DNA of 56,187 nucleotides from Legionella sp. GTDB taxonomy: Bacteria; Pseudomonadota; Gammaproteobacteria; Legionellales; Legionellaceae. The translations under genes and the position numbers were made by a program. Position 1 is the first letter of the stretch, and every line of letters begins with the position of its first letter. The stretch spans positions 1 through 56,187 of the forward strand of contig JAFKHV010000023.1 in assembly GCA_017306715.1 (NCBI GenBank), read 5' to 3'. The notes beneath the pieces are model-generated. The model saw nothing but the letters and a program-made list of their open reading frames with translations, made no database searches and was not told the DNA's origin. This document shows positions 1 to 8,400 of the stretch, piece by piece.

Positions 1-639
1 CATGGTATAGAATAAAATATCGACAACAATCAATAATAAATTACTTAAAAGAGCAACCGTAAGCGTGAGCTTTATATCGCCGTGTCGGATATGACTTAAC
101 TCATGCGCCATCACCGCCTGGAGTTCCGCCCGCGTAAGTTTTTGCATCAGTCCGCGCGTGATTGCAACCATCGCTGAACGCTCACTATAACCACTGGCAA
201 AGGCATTCATATAATCCGCTTCAATGATAAAAACACGAGGAATGTAATGCAACCCCGCAGCTACGGTCATTTCTTCCACGACGTTGTAAAGTTGTTTTTC
301 TTGTAAATTTTGCGCAGTTTCCGCGGTTACCTGATGATATTCCGTTCCGAGTAACATAATGCGGTCATATAAAGCATAAGTAATTAACAAAGAAATCCCG
401 GCAATACCCAACATGATTAACGTGCCGTATGGGATAACTAAAAAGTGTGTCAGCGCATAAATAGCGTTTTCAGTTGTTAAATTTGTGTACTGGGATTGCA
501 AAAGGACGACATCAACAATAAACCCCACGAGTACGTAAATAATAAGAAAGAGCGCAACGACCAGATAGGTTTTGCGCTGATTCTTTTGTATTTGAGCGCG
601 CCAATCGCTGCCTTGACGTTCGTAATCATTTAGGCTCAT
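1..639 (-). CDS. M48-family HtpX-like membrane metalloprotease (partial, 3' end cut off)
   Basis: Reading the minus strand from the ATG at 639 gives 213 uninterrupted codons running off the left edge. Two hydrophobic segments (about residues 25-45 and 65-90) are followed by a soluble part with the zinc-protease motif HELSH (residues 179-183) and then another hydrophobic stretch, the layout of HtpX/M48B peptidases. These inner-membrane proteases cleave damaged membrane proteins; the two His and a downstream Glu (outside the window) bind zinc. It starts 8 nt after the lemA stop, so the two are co-transcribed; LemA next to an M48 protease is a common bacterial pairing. It lacks the compact N-terminus of classical E. 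coli HtpX, so I call it HtpX-like. Confidence 0.9.
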   Translation of the reverse strand, partial: MSLNDYERQGSDWRAQIQKNQRKTYLVVALFLIIYVLVGFIVDVVLLQSQYTNLTTENAIYALTHFLVIPYGTLIMLGIAGISLLITYALYDRIMLLGTEYHQVTAETAQNLQEKQLYNVVEEMTVAAGLHYIPRVFIIEADYMNAFASGYSERSAMVAITRGLMQKLTRAELQAVMAHELSHIRHGDIKLTLTVALLSNLLLIVVDILFYTM

Positions 640-647
640 CGTTTTGC

Positions 648-1229
648 CTAAAATTTGACAGTATAATTTTCACTGGCTTGAATTTGTTCCTCTGGCAACC
701 CCCAATAAAGGAACTCTTTGTCCAGAACGGATGCATAATAATTGACGATGACTGATTCAAGAAAGGATTTTTTCTTAGCATTATAGCGTTCAACCGCATC
801 GTTATATGCTTGCTTTGCATAGGCCAACTTGTTTTCAGTGTTCACTATTTCTTCTTGCAATTGCAAAACGTTCTCATTGGCTTTTAACTGTGGATAATTC
901 TCAAAAACCACATTCAATCCGGAGGCAATCTTTGAAATCCCATTTTCTGCCTCAATCCGCTCGGCTTCATTACCCGCCGCTTTAGCTGCTTGAGCTTGAT
1001 TACGTAAAGCCACTACATCTTTTAGTGTGGTTTGCTCATAATCCATGTATTGCTTCACGGTATTGATAAGTGATTCAAACACTTTATAGCGACGATCTAA
1101 CTGGATATCGATTTGCTTTTTGTCGTTATTAATGGTTTCAATGAGCTGGATAAGCGCGTTATAAATGCTAATCGCCCATACAACGACCACCACCCCTAAA
1201 ATTAATAGAAATATTAAAAATTTGCCCAT
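648..1229 (-). CDS. lemA: LemA family membrane-anchored protein
   Basis: A 193-residue protein with one N-terminal transmembrane helix (about residues 3-22) followed by a long helical domain. The segment around ISIYNALIQL and the QIDIQLDRRYKVFESL stretch match LemA proteins. The chosen start is the ATG at 1229 because AGGAAG sits 5 nt upstream and the hydrophobic anchor follows at once; an upstream in-frame start at 1268 would add 13 polar residues. LemA proteins have an N-out, periplasm-facing coiled domain; their molecular role is poorly known. It is the first gene of a two-gene unit with the HtpX-like protease. Confidence 0.9.
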   Translation of the reverse strand: MGKFLIFLLILGVVVVVWAISIYNALIQLIETINNDKKQIDIQLDRRYKVFESLINTVKQYMDYEQTTLKDVVALRNQAQAAKAAGNEAERIEAENGISKIASGLNVVFENYPQLKANENVLQLQEEIVNTENKLAYAKQAYNDAVERYNAKKKSFLESVIVNYYASVLDKEFLYWGLPEEQIQASENYTVKF

Positions 1230-1275
1230 TTTTTCTTCCTTTAAAAGTCTTTCTTTAGTTATAGTCAAATTTTTC

Positions 1276-1301
1276 TAAAAAAAAAGCCCCTGAGGGGCTT
1301 T
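1276..1301 (-). terminator. Rho-independent terminator of uvrA
   Basis: The arms AAAGCCCC (1283-1290) and GGGGCTTT (1294-1301) form an 8-bp stem with a 3-nt TGA loop. On the minus strand it is followed by a run of eight T. It begins just past the uvrA stop and separates uvrA from lemA. Confidence 0.9.
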
Positions 1302-1304
1302 AAT

Positions 1305-4154
1305 TTAAACCAAGGCAGGTTCTTGTTTTTTAGCGATGAGTAATGGCGCTAAAAATTGTCCGGTATACGATTGAGAACATTTCGCCACCTCTTCCGGGGT
1401 CCCGGTAGCAATAATTTTTCCTCCTTTACTACCACCCTCTGGGCCTAGATCAATAATCCAATCCGCAGTTTTAATGACATCGAGGTTGTGTTCAATGATG
1501 ACAATCGTGTTTCCTTGTTCTCTTAACCTAAAAAGAACGGATAATAATTGCTTCGTATCGTGAAAATGTAAACCTGTAGTAGGTTCATCGAGAATATATA
1601 AGGTACTTCCGGTACCTCTTTTTGATAATTCACGTGCTAACTTGATTCGCTGTGCTTCCCCCCCGGATAAAGTAGTCGCACTTTGTCCAAGTTTGATGTA
1701 GGAGAGGCCCACATCCATCAGTGTTTGGCATTTACGGTATAGTACAGGTATCGCGGCAAAAAAGCTGCAAGCATCCTCTACGGTCATATCTAAAATTTCA
1801 TGGATATTTTTCCCTTTGTACTGGATATCCAATGTTTCACGATTATAGCGTTTACCTTGGCATAAATCACAGGCGACATAAATATCGGGAAGAAAATGCA
1901 TCTCCACTTTGATTAAACCGTCTCCCTGACAGGCCTCGCATCGTCCTCCGCGCACGTTAAAACTAAATCGCCCTGGTTGATAACCACGAGCACGCGCCTC
2001 CGGTGTTTCTGCAAAAAGCTCACGAACATGAGTAAATAAGCCAGTATAAGTAGCAGGATTTGAGCGCGGTGTTCTGCCAATGGGACTTTGATCAATATCA
2101 ATTACTTTATCACACGCATTTAAGCCCTGGATTTCTTTTACTGAACCCATGGTCATAAGACTTGCGCGATTTAATTGATTTGCAGCCAAAGGATATAAAG
2201 TATCGTTAATCAAACTTGACTTGCCTGAACCAGAAACCCCGGTAATGCAGGTCATAAGACCTAAGGGGATACTTACGTTAACCCCATGTAGATTATTACA
2301 GCTTACGCCTTTTAAGTGAATCATTCGCTTCGCATCCACCGGCAATCGATTTACCGGTACCTCAATTGCTTGCTTTCCGGAAAGATATTGCCCGGTCAAA
2401 GACTCCGAGTTTCGCATAATTTCTGCGGGAGTACCTTGAGCCACAATATTTCCCCCATGCACACCGGCGCCAGGCCCAATGTCCAGGACATAATCTGCAT
2501 TACGAATCGCATCTTCGTCATGTTCTACTACAATGACCGTATTTCCCAAGTTGCGTAGGTGAATTAGGGTTTTTAACAAGCGATCGTTGTCGCGCTGATG
2601 CAATCCTATCGATGGCTCATCGAGAATATACATGACGCCGACTAGGCCCGAACCGATTTGACTCGCAAGTCGAATACGCTGCGCCTCGCCTCCTGATAGG
2701 GTCTCTGCACTTCGCGCTAGCGATAGATAATCCAGACCGACATTTACCAAAAAGCCTAGTCGTTCAACGATTTCTTTATTGATTTTTGCAGCAATCTCGC
2801 CCTTATACCCTTGCAAGCGCAGATTACGAAAAAAATCATAAGCATTCTCAATTGAATAAGCAGTAATTTCAGGAAGATTTTTATTATCGATAAAAACATG
2901 GCGCGCTTCTTCGCGTAGTCTTGTTCCTGAACAACTTTGGCAGGGACGGGAAGCGAGATATTTTGAGAGCTCCTCGCGTACCATGCCCGAATCCGATTCA
3001 TGATAACGGCGCTGCATATTCGGAATAATTCCTTCAAAAATATGCCGCTTGACCATGTAACTGCCGTTAGGGCGATGATAATTGAACTCAATCACCTCCC
3101 GACCGCTGCCATATAAAATAATCTGCTGAATATCGGAAGGCAAATCACAAAACGCACAGTTAATATCAAAACGATAATGTCGTGCCAGCGATTCCAGCAT
3201 TGAAAAATAGTAATGCGTTTTTTTATCCCAGCCACGAATCGCACCCTCCGCAAGGCTTGCACCTGCATCGTGAATTACGCGATCCGGGTCAAAAAATTGA
3301 TCCACGCCCAGACCATCACAGGATGGGCATGCGCCCACCGGATTATTAAATGAAAACAGACGGGGCTCCAACTCGCTTAAACTATAACCGCATTCAGAGC
3401 ACGCAAATTTTGAAGAGAAGACCAAATCGGCAAATTCACCCTCCATTGCAGCGACGATAACTAATCCTTCCGCAAGGGTAAGCGCATTTTCAAAGGATTC
3501 GCTTAAGCGTTGTGCGATATCAGGGCGCACCTTAAAGCGATCAATCACTACTTCAATGGTATGTTTAGTGCGCAACCCAAGCTTAGGCGGGTTGTCCAAA
3601 TCATAAATTTCACCATCGATACGAGCACGCACATAGCCTTTTGCCTGTAGCTGTTGCAGAAGTTGCACCTGTTCGCCTTTGCGCTCCCGCACTACCGGCG
3701 CCAAAATCATAACCTTTGAATCAGACGGCAATGCTAAAACCTGATCCACCATCTGGCTCACCGTTTGCGCATGCAAGCTAATATGATGACGAGGGCATCG
3801 CGGTTCACCCACGCGGGCATAGAGCAGTCTTAAGTAATCATAAATCTCAGTAATGGTTCCTACCGTCGAACGTGGGTTATGGGATGTTGCCTTTTGCTCG
3901 ATGGAAATGGCTGGAGACAATCCTTCGATGGAGTCAACATCTGGTTTTTCCATCATCGATAGAAATTGTCGTGCATAAGCAGAAAGAGATTCAACATAAC
4001 GCCTTTGCCCCTCGGCATAGAGCGTATCAAACGCTAAAGAAGATTTACCAGAACCAGAAAGACCGGTGATAACGATCAACCGATCACGCGGCAAATCAAC
4101 ATGAATATTTTTCAAGTTATGGGTTCTTGCACCCCGGATACTAATAGTTTGCAT
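1305..4154 (-). CDS. uvrA: Excinuclease ABC subunit A (UvrA)
   Basis: Damage-recognition ATPase of nucleotide excision repair; works as a dimer with UvrB and loads it on lesions. The 949-residue product has all family marks: two ABC modules with Walker [10 protein letters not shown] near the N-terminus and GVSGSGKSS in the second half, two LSGGEAQRI signatures, and zinc-finger pairs (CSEC...CPSC and CEAC...CDLC). I chose the ATG at 4154 because the product then opens [14 protein letters not shown], colinear with E. coli UvrA; a TTG at 4166 would add four residues. It is monocistronic with its own terminator and diverges from the genes at 4499. No LexA-type box was found upstream. Confidence 0.97.
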   Translation of the reverse strand: MQTISIRGARTHNLKNIHVDLPRDRLIVITGLSGSGKSSLAFDTLYAEGQRRYVESLSAYARQFLSMMEKPDVDSIEGLSPAISIEQKATSHNPRSTVGTITEIYDYLRLLYARVGEPRCPRHHISLHAQTVSQMVDQVLALPSDSKVMILAPVVRERKGEQVQLLQQLQAKGYVRARIDGEIYDLDNPPKLGLRTKHTIEVVIDRFKVRPDIAQRLSESFENALTLAEGLVIVAAMEGEFADLVFSSKFACSECGYSLSELEPRLFSFNNPVGACPSCDGLGVDQFFDPDRVIHDAGASLAEGAIRGWDKKTHYYFSMLESLARHYRFDINCAFCDLPSDIQQIILYGSGREVIEFNYHRPNGSYMVKRHIFEGIIPNMQRRYHESDSGMVREELSKYLASRPCQSCSGTRLREEARHVFIDNKNLPEITAYSIENAYDFFRNLRLQGYKGEIAAKINKEIVERLGFLVNVGLDYLSLARSAETLSGGEAQRIRLASQIGSGLVGVMYILDEPSIGLHQRDNDRLLKTLIHLRNLGNTVIVVEHDEDAIRNADYVLDIGPGAGVHGGNIVAQGTPAEIMRNSESLTGQYLSGKQAIEVPVNRLPVDAKRMIHLKGVSCNNLHGVNVSIPLGLMTCITGVSGSGKSSLINDTLYPLAANQLNRASLMTMGSVKEIQGLNACDKVIDIDQSPIGRTPRSNPATYTGLFTHVRELFAETPEARARGYQPGRFSFNVRGGRCEACQGDGLIKVEMHFLPDIYVACDLCQGKRYNRETLDIQYKGKNIHEILDMTVEDACSFFAAIPVLYRKCQTLMDVGLSYIKLGQSATTLSGGEAQRIKLARELSKRGTGSTLYILDEPTTGLHFHDTKQLLSVLFRLREQGNTIVIIEHNLDVIKTADWIIDLGPEGGSKGGKIIATGTPEEVAKCSQSYTGQFLAPLLIAKKQEPALV

Positions 4155-4498
4155 AGGATTCGACAATAAATGGTTAGGACTCTAAATCAGGGATTATTGA
4201 TTTTTTTGATTGCCCCCAAAGCCTTAGAGAGGTTTAGGAAATCCTTTTATTACCCAGATGGGATAAAGGTACATTTAATATTATATCCTATTGCCGCTAA
4301 GGTTCCTAATCTTGTTTCACTTAAGAATTGTTAAATACCTGAAACAACTTTAAATCGCCTATGTATTAATAGTGATTACTTGTATAAACAGTCGCTTGCA
4401 TGTGCGTCACAATTAAATTCCAATACTGTAAAAATTTATGTCGCCATTGGCTCCAACTCAGCTACACTAAAATAAACTTGATTTTTTGGAACAGGGAT
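4155..4498. promoter_or_regulatory. Divergent intergenic region between uvrA and the 4499 gene
   Basis: An AT-rich stretch of 344 bases with no convincing gene. It must carry promoters for both directions, but no consensus -35/-10 pair stands out. The one clear element is an 8-bp inverted repeat, TTGTTTCA (4312-4319) and TGAAACAA (4340-4347), with an inner TTAA on each side. The arrangement resembles an operator for a dimeric regulator, but the regulator is unknown. Confidence 0.35.
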
Positions 4499-4939
4499 AT
4501 GCCTTTACGCGTTATTTTATTACTATTTTTTTACTGTGGCACACTTCTGGCAGAGGCACAATCAGTCACAGTCTGGAGCCAAAAAGCGTTGCTGTCTGCA
4601 TTTTCTGTACACTACAGCAAAAATGATGCGCAAATACTTCCTTTAAAAAAAACAGCGCTGTCCTATGCTGCTGCCAATTCAATCAGCTCATTTTACACAC
4701 CCTACCTAGCAAAAATTCGCGATGCAGACTTATCGATACATCCGCAATTTTTGATTAAACCATCACTGATTGATTCTGGAATTGCTGCCAATACTCCTTT
4801 TTGGCGTTTGTCCTCGGAACTTTTTTTACCTGAGCTTAACCTTAAAGTAGCCTTAACAATGATTGTGTTACAACCGGATAAAGCAGTTCAAGATTTTCAA
4901 ATTTATCAAATAAAGTTAACTCCTGAGGAAAAATCATGA
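4499..4939 (+). CDS. Secreted protein of unknown function
   Basis: A 146-residue product starting at the ATG at 4499, after an ACAGGG ribosome site. It opens with a clear signal peptide (MPLRVILLLFFYCGTLLAEA, likely cut before QS), so it should reach the periplasm or beyond. The mature part has no cysteine and a mixed sequence with an aromatic SSFYTPYLAKIRD segment; I do not recognise a family. A longer frame from 4400 exists but would bury the signal peptide 33 residues inside. Its stop overlaps the next start (ATGA), so it is translationally coupled to the hot-dog protein. Confidence 0.7.
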   Translation: MPLRVILLLFFYCGTLLAEAQSVTVWSQKALLSAFSVHYSKNDAQILPLKKTALSYAAANSISSFYTPYLAKIRDADLSIHPQFLIKPSLIDSGIAANTPFWRLSSELFLPELNLKVALTMIVLQPDKAVQDFQIYQIKLTPEEKS

Positions 4940-5409
4940 AACCCAGTCTGCGCTTTCGATTATTTTTTTGGTATTTTTGCCATTTTCAAGTGGCCATGCT
5001 TGGCTATTTGAAACCAAAAATAATAAGGCTTGATGCTGAACGGATCATTATCCGTCTGCCATTACGTCGCCGCAGCCGCAATCATCTCAACTCGATGTAC
5101 TTTGGTGCATTAGCTGCAGGAGCAGATTTAGCAGGCGGTCTGCACGGATTTTATCAGGCTGATTTACTGAATACGAAAATATCTCTCGTTTTTAAGTCGT
5201 TTAAAGCACAGTTTTTACGTCGACCCGAGTCTGATGTTTACTTTGAATGTAATGAAGGAGATAAAGTCAAAGCGATGATTGAAGAATCAAAACGGACTCA
5301 TGAACGCATCAATCAGGTCATCACCATCAATGCCTATACAGATTATCCAGTCTTTGCGGAGAAAGTAGCCGAATTCATGCTCGAGCTGTCAATAAAAAAT
5401 ATCAATTAG
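4936..5409 (+). CDS. DUF4442 hot-dog-fold protein (putative acyl-CoA thioesterase-like)
   Basis: A 157-residue product with the pattern of DUF4442 proteins: the RIIIRLPLRRRSRNHLNSMYFGAL segment (about residues 36-59) followed by AAGADLAGG, which corresponds to the hot-dog helix of small thioesterases such as the YiiD C-terminal domain. Such proteins hydrolyse or bind acyl thioesters, but a substrate cannot be read from sequence. It overlaps the upstream secreted-protein gene by 4 nt. The giant gene downstream begins about 80 nt later and may share the transcript. Confidence 0.75.
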   Translation: MKPSLRFRLFFWYFCHFQVAMLGYLKPKIIRLDAERIIIRLPLRRRSRNHLNSMYFGALAAGADLAGGLHGFYQADLLNTKISLVFKSFKAQFLRRPESDVYFECNEGDKVKAMIEESKRTHERINQVITINAYTDYPVFAEKVAEFMLELSIKNIN

Positions 5410-5489
5410 TACTGTTCTAAGCTTCATTGTTTGAGTATGATGCACTTAACTTAGACAGTTTGTGTGAGCAACACGGAGTTAGGCGCGCG

Positions 5490-8400
5490 ATGTACTCTAA
5501 AATTGACGAAACGCTATCAGAATACAGAATAATCTCCTGGTATAAGAAAATCATTAAGGATCCTCTGTTTCTAAATTCTATCCGTGAATATAAGCTTGCT
5601 GAGAAAATTGAGCATCAAGAAAAAAAAATTTTCGCTTTTTGCAAAGGCCCCTTAGCTCACCCCATAATATACCACTATCTATCCGATTATCTTGATCTCG
5701 ACTCCCCCATAACGTCAGAGGTACCCTTCACAAATTTTGAGCTAGAACCCGCCCATATTTCTCAGATTAAAAAACTTATTAACTCTTTATATTATGCACG
5801 TACCGGATTACACACTCTGGAGGGAACGGAATTATCTCTCGCTAAATTTTGGGATAGTATCTATCGTATTCATGAAGCATGCTATTTAATCACGCATTTG
5901 GATGTAGACATTACTGAGTTATTCGCGCAAGAATTTAATTCATTTTTTTCCATTGTAAAGCCATTAAAAAACTTATTAGATCAACAGTTCCCCGAGGCAA
6001 AAAAGGCTTTTACGCAATTTTCAATAAGTGAGCGTGCTGGTGATATTATCGGAATGACCGTAAGGAAGCTTCATCCAGTCAATGAACAAATGGATTATAG
6101 TTTTCTGACTGAAATTGGCGGTTATGCCCCCATCTGGATTGAAAATGTAACACGCACTATCGAAAAATTTACTGTTCGCATTAAAACAGATGAGCCCGGA
6201 CTTAATCAGGAAAAAATCGAGGAGTTACGTACAGCTGCCGTCGCCCTCCTCAATGATCTCGAACATCTACATGGCAACAGCCTTTTTTTCTTCTTTAAAG
6301 CCTTCAAATATATTCACATTATCCGCAATATCCTCGTGTTGGCTATAAGCACATTAGAACAGTTGGGTAAATTGAGTGAACGCTCGCAAGAGATGATATG
6401 CGACAATTTGAATCACCTTAAATATACCTATATTGCTCAGCTTTTTGTCGTTGTTGATAAAATTGAAATGAATGCTTTGTTGAAGCCAGGTACTTTGACC
6501 ATGCCACTGCTTAAAAAAATACATGAATTTTATGAAAAAATTATTTATTTACCCGCAAAAATAATTGATTTTGCTCATAGAAGACCTGATTTGCTGACCC
6601 TTGATGAGCCACAATTTTTCAACCTCAGGATTGATGCAGCGAAGCAAAGAATTACCGAAATACAGGGCAGCCAAACTCAGCTAAGAACTCAAGAGCAAAT
6701 ATTGATAAACTTGATGGCGCTATTACATACCCCCAAAAATATGGGATTATCCCTTTCCAAGCTTAGTCAAGAAGCAAAAAATAAATGTCAGCAATACCTC
6801 AATACTCTTGCACCTTCAATCGAGGAACTTGAAGAAAAATTTCCTCAGTCAATCCTTGATTCCCTAAAAACAACCCATGATCGAGGATTAATCCCCAGTC
6901 GTATAGCAGGGAAAACGTCAACTGTTGCCGATTTCATTAGAATCTGTGAGCAAATAGAAACATCCATCGGCAAGAAACTAAACAGCCAAGCGTTCCAGAT
7001 AGAACTAAATAGTGAATTAATCCATAATTTATCGGCATCTATTCCCATATCCCCCCTGGTGAACCAGCCGTTACCCGCGGGTATAGAGATTAAGCTTGAG
7101 AAATCACCACCCAGTTTATTCTTAAGAAAAGCAGAATTTTTACATACTAAGAATTACCTTGAAAAAGTTATACGCATGTTACAAAAAGAATTCAAAACGA
7201 TAAATGCAGAACTTGCGGATAATGAGCTAATACCCCTTAACATTAGACCGCATATGCAAGCGGGTATAAACAATCTGTATTCAACTCTTGAACACAGGCT
7301 AGAATTTTTAGCACCCTTTTCTTTGCGCGAATCCATGAAAAAATTTGCTTTTTATCTACACGCACTGCATACAAAAGTCCCTGTAATCGGGGATGACATG
7401 GCTCTTAATTATAATGAATTCAAACACCTCACCAACAGCGTTCAGGCTTATTTAGAAACAATAAATCTCACGGCGCTGGATGGAGTCGAAGCAATTTACA
7501 GCCTGGAACAACAAAAGATTTTGTCTCCAGAGGAGGTGAAATCTTATTATCAATTCACCTTAAAACAACAAGTTGATTTACTTAAACCAACACAACAGAT
7601 TCAAACCATATCACTATATATAAATCAGCTGCTCAATTTACTCTACTCTCATTCCATTATCAGGACGCCAAATTGGCCTTTATGTGATCGGGCTAAAGAA
7701 AATAAATGTGATGAGCTTCTTGATGAATTTATGACAAAAAATAAATCATTAATCAAAAAAATAACCTTCACTCCGCACCAATTTTGCCTGGATTCATTAC
7801 CCTTTGCAGACAAACAAAATTTTTTTCGTAGTTTGAAACATTTCCAAGATAAAGTGTATACGCTCCTTGCACCTCTACCTCATGTGCGGTTACAGCGAAT
7901 TTTTATTTTCGATAAAGAGACGTTCTTGCGATGTATCGGCTTATATCAAAATATTCAACAGGCGATGCCTGCGATACTGCCTGCGGAACTGTATCATTCT
8001 TTTAAGGAACTTGACGCATATTTCTTATCCAATTTGAATTTAGATACGCTGTTGGCTGTTGATTATAATTTTTTCGGCAAAGTGTTCATCACCCCCCCTC
8101 TAGATTTTAGTTTTTCACCTTACCGTTATGAACATTTTGTCGGTATTCCGTTACGTTTCTTTAGCTATGAAAAATTATTAGCTTTAGAGCAAGTAAACAC
8201 ACATATTTCCGAAAAAGTGAATGCCTTGGACCCAGTTTCTCAGGAAATTCAGAACTCCATTACTCAAACCATTAATATGAACGCGCAACTGTGTCCATGG
8301 ACGCCCAAACTAACTCCGCGCGAAGGCTATTTGCTGAAATCCGCTTTCCTGTCACCCCATGTGGACAGGCTATGTGATGAGGTGATTAAACTGGTAGGCT

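Noticed and set aside
4370..4395. LexA-like box before uvrA
   Set aside because: The TGTATAAACAG stretch has the wrong spacing for CTGT-N8-ACAG.
4499..4939. DotI/IcmL-like secretion component
   Set aside because: There is only a faint resemblance in one helix; key motif residues are missing and it has a cleavable signal peptide.
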